NCBI GenBank assembly: GCA_905233515.1
Contig: CAJOEQ010000169.1
Location: 2,846-7,900 of the forward strand
Source of the DNA: an uncultured Synergistales bacterium
GTDB lineage: Bacteria > Synergistota > Synergistia > Synergistales > Aminobacteriaceae
Length of the DNA: 5,055 bases
Direction of reading: 5' to 3'
Shown here: positions 1-5,055 of the stretch, one piece after another
How positions within the stretch are numbered: the stretch's first letter is position 1
Layout: each line of letters starts with the position of its first letter
The notes under the pieces: model-generated
What the model was told of the DNA's origin: nothing
Databases searched by the model: none
Seen by the model: the letters and a program-made list of their open reading frames with translations, nothing else
Translations under genes and position numbers: made by a program

Positions 1-2
1 GA

Positions 3-182
3 ACGCAGTTAAATGACTCATTGCCGGGAATTTTTACGAATTATGGGAGAAGGCCTTTAGTACTTTGCAGGCTTGACGGCGGGAACTGGCAGAAATTGCC
101 GGAGATTTCCGGACGAGTTGACAATGGACTAAAGAATTTGACTCACTTGAGAATATATTATCCTGCGTGGGAAGTTTTTTAG
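3..182 (+). CDS. C-terminal end of an unrecognised protein (5' end outside window)
   Basis: This plus-strand reading frame is open from the window edge and ends at TAG 180-182, giving 59 residues. The other two plus frames stop within the first 20 bases and all minus frames close early. The peptide looks protein-like (it contains LCRLDGGNWQKLPEISG and ends LRIYYPAWEVF), with several Trp/Tyr and no membrane segment. I do not recognise a family and assign no function. A hairpin with a T-run starts 20 nt after the stop, as expected for the end of a plus-strand gene, which supports the frame. It converges on the antiporter operon and is probably unrelated to it. An open frame of this length could arise by chance in roughly one case in twenty, so confidence is moderate. 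Confidence 0.6.
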   Translation, partial: TQLNDSLPGIFTNYGRRPLVLCRLDGGNWQKLPEISGRVDNGLKNLTHLRIYYPAWEVF

Positions 183-201
183 CGCGAATAAATATAATAA
201 A

Positions 202-242
202 TCCCCTCCGGCTTTTATCGAGTCAGAGGGGAATAATTTTTT
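202..242. terminator. Probable bidirectional rho-independent terminator between convergent genes
   Basis: TCCCCTC (202-208) pairs perfectly with GAGGGGA (226-232), giving a 7-bp stem with five G-C pairs and a 17-nt loop. On the plus strand a run of six T follows (237-242), four bases after the stem. On the minus strand the stem is followed by an interrupted T/A-rich stretch (complement of 190-201), a weaker tail. The stem lies about 20 nt from both stop codons (180-182 plus, 253-255 minus). It therefore sits where both transcripts should end. The long loop makes it less than ideal. Confidence 0.7.
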
Positions 243-252
243 ATAGCAATTT

Positions 253-1443
253 TTATAATATGAGTGAAATTATTTTATCGTTGACGAAATTTATTAATGA
301 TCCCGCAAATAAACCCGTTATAATTGCTCCGGCACTTAGTAATAATAAAGGCAGCTTCATATTTACCGGCAATTTAAGCGGCACTACATTAGAATAATCG
401 TAATCATCTCCCGGAAAGAATGAATCTGTAACAATCGGCAGCAAATAACCGGCAGTTAATAAAGCACTTATCATTAAGACAGCGACTCCCGATAAGCCTA
501 TTATGCCAAGATTCAAAGCTCCTGAGGCCATGTACCATTTTGCAGCAAATCCGCCTGTAACTGGAAGACCAATTAACGAGACCGACGCAAGCGCAAAACA
601 TGTCATAGTAATCGGTAATTCTTTACCCACTCCGCGCAATTGATCAGCATAGTGATAATTTGCTCCCTGTAGAGTGAAATAAATCACAACGCCCGCACTC
701 AAAAATAAACAGCTTTTAGACATCGCATGAGCAGCAATCTGCAAAACCGCGCCTCTAATCCCGTCCGGAGTCAATAACATCATAGCAAAAACTACATAAG
801 AAACTTGACTCACTGTTGACCAAGCAATACGCTTTTTAAGGTGCTTTTCAGTGAATGCCATCATTGAGCCCGTAAAAATCGTAATCAGTGCCATAATTAA
901 TATAGCATTCTGAACCCATGTGCCGCGCAAAAATTTATCCCCGACGACATAATAAATTACTCGAAACATAGCGATAACTCCGGCTTTAGTAATTAATCCT
1001 GATAATACCGCGCTTGCTGGAGTAGGTGCTACAGGGTGAGCAGTAGGCAGCCAAGCATGAAGAGGCACGAGTCCCGCTTTTGCCCCGAATCCTACGAGAG
1101 TCAAAAATGTTACAGTCAGAATCATTGACTCATTTTTTTCTGAAGTTATTCGCGCAATATCTAAGACTCCGCCCGGTGTAAATTCCATTGAGACTCCGTA
1201 AACCTGAAAGAAAAAGAATCCGCCTAAAGCCAAAGCCGCCCCCGCAAGTGAATATAATAAATATGAGACAGTTGCACGAATTGCCTCGCGTTGTTGAGAG
1301 TGCATTACTAAAGGCAGAGTCATAAATGTCATAAGCTCATAGAATAAATAAAGAGTCAACAAATTCGCATATTCCAAAAATTGACAGGAAAAACGCATAA
1401 AATCTATCAACAGGAGGACGACGGCGCAAATACTCAAAAGCAT
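253..1443 (-). pseudogene. Second MnhD/NuoL-like antiporter subunit, 3' part of a frameshifted gene
   Basis: This is the C-terminal three quarters of a complex I-like proton/cation antiporter subunit (PF00361 type), an integral membrane channel protein of the Mrp/Mbh complex. Reading from the ATG at 1443, genuine family sequence begins only around residue 25 (ANLLTLYLFYE). The earlier residues are an out-of-frame reading of the upstream part. The functional residues visible are the TM5 Glu (E36), the TM7 Lys (K122, in GFGAKAGLVPLHAWLP), the loop motif HAWLPTAHPVAPTPASAVL, the TM8 Lys (K153), H239 and K243 (HAMSKS), and the TM12 Lys (K302). Everything downstream of the break therefore looks intact and under selection until recently. 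No Shine-Dalgarno-like sequence precedes the ATG at 1443, so independent translation is doubtful. The stop TAA at 253-255 is followed by the terminator. It is the last gene of the operon. It could be functional if the break is an assembly error. Confidence 0.8.
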
Positions 1444-1723
1444 ATAACGTAACTAGCGGCCAAATAAAAGCAACTAGACAGGCAAACGCCCTAGCAGGAT
1501 AATCAAATCTGAACGCTATAGAAAGATTCTCAGTTATTCGCCATAAAATTATAATATCTTCATGAGTCATGAATGCCGCCGCAAAAGTTATCGCAGAATT
1601 TATGAACGTCATCACTCCTACATAAATATGTCTGTCTTCAAAGATAGGCCGCGAGAAGAGCGCGAATCCCGTCAAAATCGGAAATATAACGGGAACTAGA
1701 GTCAGAAAATTATTGCTTGTCAT
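1337..1723 (-). pseudogene. Second MnhD/NuoL-like antiporter subunit, 5' part of a frameshifted gene
   Basis: This is the N-terminal portion of the same antiporter subunit whose remainder lies at 253-1443. It has 128 codons from ATG 1723 to TGA 1337-1339. Membrane segments are visible at about residues 6-25, 35-52 and 78-97, followed by a charged loop (FEYLRRRPPVDRF). The next helix starts at RFYAFFLSIFG. After about residue 118 the reading is out of frame (CEFVDSLFIL) and ends prematurely, while the expected continuation ANLLTLYLFYE lies in the other frame. The start is supported by GAGGGGAG about 10 nt upstream, inside the end of mnhD, with a 6-nt intergenic gap indicating translational coupling. 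A 128-residue product would lack TM5 Glu, TM7 Lys and every other translocation residue, so alone it cannot be an antiporter. I call the pair one broken gene. The intact length would be about 497 residues, typical of the family. Confidence 0.8.
1366..1375 (-). other. Frameshift junction in the second antiporter gene (apparent 20-nt deletion)
   Basis: On the minus strand the correct frame runs through S-I-F-G-I (gga ata at the junction) and resumes one base later as A-N-L-L-T. From my memory of homologues, about seven residues (pattern T-L-G-I-A-F-S) normally lie between that G-[IV] and the A-N-L. Seven missing codons with one leftover base equal 20 nt lost, which explains both the frame change and the short helix. 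The exact breakpoints cannot be fixed from this sequence alone. Confidence 0.65.
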
Positions 1724-1729
1724 AGTACA

Positions 1730-3202
1730 TTAACTCCCCTCGTGATAAGTCTTAACAATGGCACGCAGAATAATCCCAGATAAAAATTTATCGCGATAAA
1801 TATAAGTCGGTGCAGGTGCAGTAAAATTTTTATGAGCGTCTTTATGATGAGTCAAAATTACTATTACTGCAGGAACATAATATAAAGCATTTAATACCGA
1901 ACTTGCTGCGAGTGCTGCCAGAGACCAAATTATAACGGGACTATCAAATGACGCGAGAGTCAAACTCAATTTTGACGCGAAACCGGCAAATCCCGGAATT
2001 CCCATCATTGAGAAAGCACCGACTGCGAGTCCAAGCCCTGCCCATTGATTCACATAAAATGTTCCCATTAGAGCGTGAAGACCTTTTTTGTGTCCTGCTG
2101 CATTGCTCAAACCTCCTGCGGCTGTAAATAACATCGGCTTAATGCAAGCATGAACTATAATATGAAGACAGGCCGCCGCGATTCCTGCAATAGTATTAAG
2201 CCCGACTCCTAGGAAAATATACCCCACTTGAGCGACACTTGACCATGCGATCATGCGTTTAACATTATTTTGTCTCAAAGCGTGAACAGATCCCATAATC
2301 ATAGCCAGCAAGCCTAAAATAAATATAACATTGTCCATTCTCAATAAATGAATCACTTCAAGCCCGAATACTCGATAAAAAATTTTTATAATCGTGAAAA
2401 TATGACCCTTGAGAACGAGTCCGGATAAAATCGCGCTTGATGCATTTGTCGAACTCCCATGAGCGTCAGGAAGCCACGAGGCAAAAGGATATAACGCGCT
2501 TTTTATTGCGAGTCCAGTTGTAATTAATGCAAGTGATACAGTAAGAGGCATTAAATAATTTTTTGTCCTGACTAGAACTTGAATCGCCGCGTGCATATTC
2601 TGCATTAATAAATGTCCGGTCAAATCATATAATAAGCAAATCGCTATCATGACGAGTCCCGACCCGACGAGACTCATTACAAGATAACGCAAGGCCGCCC
2701 GTGTAGTCTCTGCACCTTCTTTAACGGCGACAATTGCACAGGCCGCAATCGTGTTAATTTCGATAAAGACATAAGCCGTAAATAAATCATTTGTATACGT
2801 GAGAGCTAATAATGACGCAGTTAATAAATTCACCAGCACACAAAAAATTTGTCTTCTTGACGGTGCAATATCTTCAGCAGTTGACGAGAAATTACCGAGC
2901 AAAGATAAAAGCATAGCCGCGCAAAACACTAGAGATAATACAGACTCAAGAGGGCCGGCGCGTAACTCATTGCCCCAGGGTGCTGGGAAGTGTCCCATCG
3001 GAAAATTAAAGCTCAATGGGGCGCCCGAATTAGTCAGCACGTAAAGCAAATAAGCCGATAAAATCATAACAAGCCCGATAACACAGCAAGATAATTTTTC
3101 AGGGAGTCTATTTTTTTCCGGCAATAATGGCGTAATTATCGCTGAAATCATCAATAAAAATATACTCGCAAAGGGGATATTATAAGCAAATAAATTTATC
3201 AT
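1730..3202 (-). CDS. mnhD: Mrp/Mbh antiporter subunit D (MnhD-like, complex I-type antiporter)
   Basis: This is a 490-residue, strongly hydrophobic protein of the PF00361 family (related to MrpD, MbhH and NuoN/NuoM), predicted to have about 14 membrane helices. It would couple proton movement to sodium or other cation exchange across the cytoplasmic membrane. Visible key residues are TM5 Glu E148 (in YVFIEINT), TM7 Lys K234 (GLAIKSALYPF), the WLPDAH motif at 243-248, TM8 Lys K265, MIAWSSVAQVGYIFLG at 317-332, H347 and K355 (HACIKPMLF), and TM12 Lys K411 (GFASKLSL). The motif before WLPDAH reads YPFAS rather than the PLHxW form seen in the neighbouring paralogue, so the usual His there is absent. 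The length is normal. The ATG overlaps the mnhC stop by 4 nt (ATGA), with GAAGAGGAAG about 10 nt upstream as the ribosome site. A D-type paralogue follows after 6 nt. The call as antiporter subunit is secure; the ion is inferred. Confidence 0.93.
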   Translation of the reverse strand: MINLFAYNIPFASIFLLMISAIITPLLPEKNRLPEKLSCCVIGLVMILSAYLLYVLTNSGAPLSFNFPMGHFPAPWGNELRAGPLESVLSLVFCAAMLLSLLGNFSSTAEDIAPSRRQIFCVLVNLLTASLLALTYTNDLFTAYVFIEINTIAACAIVAVKEGAETTRAALRYLVMSLVGSGLVMIAICLLYDLTGHLLMQNMHAAIQVLVRTKNYLMPLTVSLALITTGLAIKSALYPFASWLPDAHGSSTNASSAILSGLVLKGHIFTIIKIFYRVFGLEVIHLLRMDNVIFILGLLAMIMGSVHALRQNNVKRMIAWSSVAQVGYIFLGVGLNTIAGIAAACLHIIVHACIKPMLFTAAGGLSNAAGHKKGLHALMGTFYVNQWAGLGLAVGAFSMMGIPGFAGFASKLSLTLASFDSPVIIWSLAALAASSVLNALYYVPAVIVILTHHKDAHKNFTAPAPTYIYRDKFLSGIILRAIVKTYHEGS

Positions 3203-3633
3203 GCAAGCACTTCCTCTTCTGCGTCATCAATTTTTGACTCTAATTCCTGCTGTTCTTGAGTCATCTTCATTAAAGCCTCGTCAATATTTAATGTCCCGTA
3301 GTATTCGTAAAGTTTTAGAGTCAAAGCTAATGCAAAAGCCGTAACGCTGACACTCACGACGATTCCCGTCAAAACAAGCCCCGCCGGAACTGGATTCACG
3401 TATAAATTTGCGGAATTCAGCCAGCCCCCTGAGCCGTTTTCTAGCAAAATAGGAGCCGCCCGCCCTTCGACATAACCTTTAGCAGCGAGAAATAAATATA
3501 CAGCAGTGTCCATTATGTTAAGCCCGATAATTTTCTTGATTAGATTTCTTTGCAGTAATAAATTTGTGAGGCCGATTCCTGATAAAATAACTGCCGCTGC
3601 CTCATAGTGATTCAAGAATAATTTTTCTAGCAT
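3199..3633 (-). CDS. mnhC: Mrp/Mbh antiporter subunit C (MnhC, NuoK-like)
   Basis: This 144-residue membrane protein is of the NuoK/MrpC/MbhG family (PF00420), the small three-helix subunit that packs beside MnhD. Helices lie at about residues 9-27, 31-51 and 81-107. Family signatures are LIKKIIGLNIMDTAVYLF (31-48), the loop ending VNPVPAGLVLTGIVV (79-93), and VTAFALALTLKLYE after it. It is longer than a typical MrpC (about 113 residues). The extra length is a polar loop near 62-78 and an acidic, Glu/Gln-rich C-terminal tail (about 116-144, including EQQELESKIDDAEEE) that may form a short amphipathic or coiled helix in the cytoplasm. Its ATG directly abuts the mnhB stop (TAA-ATG), and a GGGGGG-type ribosome site (complement of 3642-3647) lies inside the end of the preceding gene. 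It overlaps mnhD by 4 nt, so translation is probably coupled. Confidence 0.93.
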   Translation of the reverse strand: MLEKLFLNHYEAAAVILSGIGLTNLLLQRNLIKKIIGLNIMDTAVYLFLAAKGYVEGRAAPILLENGSGGWLNSANLYVNPVPAGLVLTGIVVSVSVTAFALALTLKLYEYYGTLNIDEALMKMTQEQQELESKIDDAEEEVLA

Positions 3634-4629
3634 TTATATATCCCCCCTGCTGAAGAGCGCATAAAATCCATAAAGAGTCCCCGCTACAATGAGTCCCACG
3701 CAGATATTTAACGGCAAAATCAGCCCGCCGCTTAAAATATTCCCGATTGTGCCTTTAGGTATTATTGAATGAAAGTGATTAGCTCCCGTGAAAAATGAAT
3801 AACCTTTTGAGAGTGCATATATCATTAAGGCTGTAGAACTCGAAATTATAAACGTTCGTTCATTAAAAAATTTATGGACTCTTTCAAATCCGAAAGCATT
3901 TGCACAGAGTATTAATGCAGTACTGAGAATAGCACCTCCTGAAAATCCCCCGCCCGGAGTTAAATGTCCGTTAATTACTACTACACAGCCCATTAACAGA
4001 ATTGCAGGTATAGACAACGACGCGACAGCTCGCAAAATTGAGTCATCCTGTCTGATTTCGTGAAAATTTACAGGGGGCGCGCGTTCTAAAAAATTTTGTC
4101 CTGACTCGTTTAAATCAGGTGAGGACTCTTCTATATTGTTGCGTCTTGAAACTCCTAGAATCATTAAGACACTTACAGCGGCAGTGAATAAGACAGCGGA
4201 CTCCCCGAAAGTGTCAAAAGCTCTGTAATCAAGAATTAAGCCCGCTACGATATTTTGTGCGCCGGTCTCGTGGCCTCCGTGTTCGACATAACGCCGTATA
4301 ACTTCATTATTTGCGGGATTCTTCTCATCTCCGAACGGTGGGAGTTCTGCAACTGTCGCCAGCAATAAACATACAATAACAATGCAAGTTAATACGCTCA
4401 ATCCCGAATAAATTAGCGAAAAAATGTGCAGTCCGTGAATTTCAAGCCATTGATTATAACGCTCCTTGAGTGTTGCCTCATGAAAGCGGGTATATTTATC
4501 TTTAGGCTTTTGAGTGAACGGCAGATCGGGCGGCGGTTCAGGCGGTATTACTTCATTTTCAGGTCTTGGCCCATTCCCTGACACCCAGTTAAAAAATTTT
4601 TGCCAGATTAATTTTATTTCTTCGTTCAA
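3634..4629 (-). CDS. mnhB: MbhE-MnhB fusion, Mrp/Mbh antiporter subunit B with long N-terminal extension
   Basis: This 331-residue protein is built of three parts. Residues 1-66 are a hydrophilic, probably cytoplasmic extension with a proline-rich stretch (VIPPEPPPDLPF, 27-38). Residues about 67-162 form an MbhE-like domain (the last part of MrpA in classical Mrp): a helix at 68-92, then AELPPFGDEKNPANNEVIRR (95-113), VEHGGHETGAQNIVAGLILD (115-134) and YRAFDTFGESAVLFTA with a second helix. Residues about 195-328 are MnhB/MrpB (PF04039) with four helices and the signature NGHLTPGGGFSGGAIL (220-235). A charged linker (163-195) joins the two. The start is TTG at 4629, preceded immediately by an in-frame stop, with AAGGGAG (complement of 4641-4647) 11 nt upstream. 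No in-frame ATG lies near, so TTG is the best choice, although a later start within the extension is possible. It would act in the membrane module linking the small subunits to MnhC and MnhD. Confidence 0.9.
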   Translation of the reverse strand: MNEEIKLIWQKFFNWVSGNGPRPENEVIPPEPPPDLPFTQKPKDKYTRFHEATLKERYNQWLEIHGLHIFSLIYSGLSVLTCIVIVCLLLATVAELPPFGDEKNPANNEVIRRYVEHGGHETGAQNIVAGLILDYRAFDTFGESAVLFTAAVSVLMILGVSRRNNIEESSPDLNESGQNFLERAPPVNFHEIRQDDSILRAVASLSIPAILLMGCVVVINGHLTPGGGFSGGAILSTALILCANAFGFERVHKFFNERTFIISSSTALMIYALSKGYSFFTGANHFHSIIPKGTIGNILSGGLILPLNICVGLIVAGTLYGFYALFSRGDI

Positions 4630-4640
4630 TTAATATATAT

Positions 4641-4647
4641 CTCCCTT
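4641..4647 (-). promoter_or_regulatory. Ribosome binding site supporting the TTG start of the MbhE-MnhB gene
   Basis: On the minus strand AAGGGAG occurs 11 nt upstream of TTG 4629-4627, in the 25-nt gap after mbhD. The codon before TTG is an in-frame TAA, so the reading frame cannot extend further upstream. The spacing is somewhat long, which together with the TTG may make initiation weaker than in the coupled neighbours. Confidence 0.55.
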
Positions 4648-4654
4648 CATAAAT

Positions 4655-4915
4655 TTAATTATTCTCATCGTCTTTATTATGTTCGAGTTTACCTATTTTG
4701 CGAAGTGCCAGGAAAAATAACACGCTTGTAACTCCTGCACCGACAGCAGCTTCAGTTATTGCCAAGTCCGGAGATCTCAGCAAGACCCATATAACGGCCA
4801 TTACAAGGCTGTAACTCATGAAGATAATCACAGAGTTCAATAAATTTTTTGAGATTGACACGGCTATAGCGCAGACTATCAAGAAAATCAACAAAAGCCA
4901 CTCGACAAGAATCAT
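4655..4915 (-). CDS. mbhD: MbhD-like subunit (DUF4040/MrpA C-terminal domain type)
   Basis: This 86-residue protein has three membrane helices (about residues 3-21, 24-45 and 53-72) and a short charged tail (KIGKLEHNKDDENN). It matches the MbhD family (PF13244), the small subunit equivalent to part of the MrpA C-terminal region, which lies in the sodium-translocating membrane module. The family signature RSPDLAITEAAVGAGVTSVL (47-66) is intact, including the buried acidic residues D50 and E55. The length is normal. The ATG at 4915 overlaps the mnhG stop by 4 nt (ATGA), and AGGAGGG lies about 11 nt upstream inside mnhG, so translation is probably coupled. The next gene supplies the MbhE and MnhB parts. 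Annotation pipelines may call it a hydrogenase subunit or a DUF4040 protein; in this context an antiporter subunit is the better reading. Confidence 0.92.
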   Translation of the reverse strand: MILVEWLLLIFLIVCAIAVSISKNLLNSVIIFMSYSLVMAVIWVLLRSPDLAITEAAVGAGVTSVLFFLALRKIGKLEHNKDDENN

Positions 4916-5055
4916 GACTCTTTCTTCCCTCCTGTTAAGTCAATATAATCGCAAATTAGATCTAAATTCGGGTTAGTCTCAACTTCAGCACGTGCTATTA
5001 AATGACTCGCGGCAGGATTGCAGAGCCATAAAAAAATTATGACGAGAAATAATTT
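4912..5055 (-). CDS. mnhG: Mrp/Mbh antiporter subunit G, C-terminal part (5' end outside window)
   Basis: The frame is open from the window edge to TGA 4914-4912, giving 47 residues. It starts in a membrane helix (LFLVIIFLWL) and continues with NPAASHLIARA, which matches the conserved P-x-[SG]-x-H-x-[IL]-[AG]-R-A end of the last MnhG/MrpG helix (PF03334). A polar C-terminal tail follows (EVETNPNLDLICDYIDLTGG). MnhG is a three-helix accessory subunit needed for assembly and activity of Mrp complexes. Roughly the first 70 residues are missing beyond the window. Its stop overlaps the mbhD start by 4 nt. The order G then MbhD is the same as in Mbh clusters (MbhC-MbhD) and implies that MnhE- and MnhF-type genes may lie upstream, outside the window. 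Confidence 0.85.
   Translation of the reverse strand, partial: KLFLVIIFLWLCNPAASHLIARAEVETNPNLDLICDYIDLTGGKKES

Noticed and set aside
167..397. Plus-strand open frame of 76 codons
   Set aside because: It runs through the terminator hairpin and then antisense over the conserved end of the second antiporter gene. It is low-complexity and has no family resemblance.
404..601. Minus-strand open frame of 65 codons
   Set aside because: It is an out-of-frame reading inside the antiporter 3' part, whose own frame carries conserved TM12 sequence.
1366..1385. Programmed frameshifting at the T5 run in the second antiporter gene
   Set aside because: Joining the frames needs a +1 step, there is no classic slippery heptamer or obvious stimulatory structure, and a joined product would still lack about seven residues of a membrane helix. 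A single homopolymer sequencing error would not restore those residues either.
2799..3044. Plus-strand open frame of 81 codons
   Set aside because: It is antisense to well-conserved mnhD sequence and has no recognisable protein features or ribosome site.
4655..4915. Membrane-bound hydrogenase cluster, suggested by MbhD and MbhE homology
   Set aside because: No NiFe hydrogenase large or small subunit or ferredoxin-type protein is visible. The operon ends right after the antiporter genes.
4916..5055. Operon promoter near the right edge
   Set aside because: The region is coding for mnhG and the overlap with mbhD argues for one transcript. No convincing -35/-10 pair facing left was found.
1..5055. 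tRNA, rRNA, CRISPR array, insertion sequence or long repeats
   Set aside because: Coding sequence fills nearly all of the window, and I saw no tRNA-like clover pattern, regularly spaced repeats, transposase sequence or long inverted repeats.

Overview
The window holds the distal part of a minus-strand operon for a multi-subunit Mrp/Mbh-type cation/proton antiporter, reading from right (5055) to left (253). The gene order is mnhG (5' end outside the window), mbhD, an mbhE-mnhB fusion, mnhC, mnhD, and a second MnhD/NuoL-like antiporter gene that is broken by a frameshift. The genes are tightly packed: 4-nt ATGA overlaps at mnhG/mbhD and mnhC/mnhD, a directly abutting TAA-ATG at mnhB/mnhC, and gaps of only 25 and 6 nt elsewhere. 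This points to one polycistronic transcript whose promoter, and any mnhE/mnhF genes, lie beyond position 5055.

The left end (about 1-182) carries the C-terminal end of an unrecognised plus-strand gene that converges on the operon. The 70 nt between the two stop codons (183-252) contain a GC-rich hairpin with a T-run, probably a terminator serving both directions.

Together the products would form an integral membrane complex. MnhD and the second antiporter subunit are the ion-translocating, complex I-like (PF00361-type) modules. MnhC is the NuoK-like subunit. MbhD, MbhE, MnhB and MnhG are the small helical subunits of the Mrp/Mbh sodium-translocation module. The domains found at the C-terminus of MrpA in classical Mrp are here encoded separately (mbhD) or fused to MnhB (mbhE), as in membrane-bound hydrogenase and related clusters. 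However, no hydrogenase genes follow, and the operon ends at a convergent gene. It is therefore best read as a stand-alone antiporter with Mbh-style gene organisation.

The organism is a bacterium with moderately AT-rich DNA. This split-MrpA arrangement is known from anaerobes such as Synergistota, Thermotogota and some Firmicutes. Synergistota is my weak guess; the sequence does not prove it. The most notable points are the apparent 20-nt deletion that breaks the last antiporter gene, the long proline-rich N-terminal extension and TTG start of the MbhE-MnhB fusion, and a strong excess of the 5-mer GAGTC/GACTC across the whole window. I see no evidence for a wholly new system.
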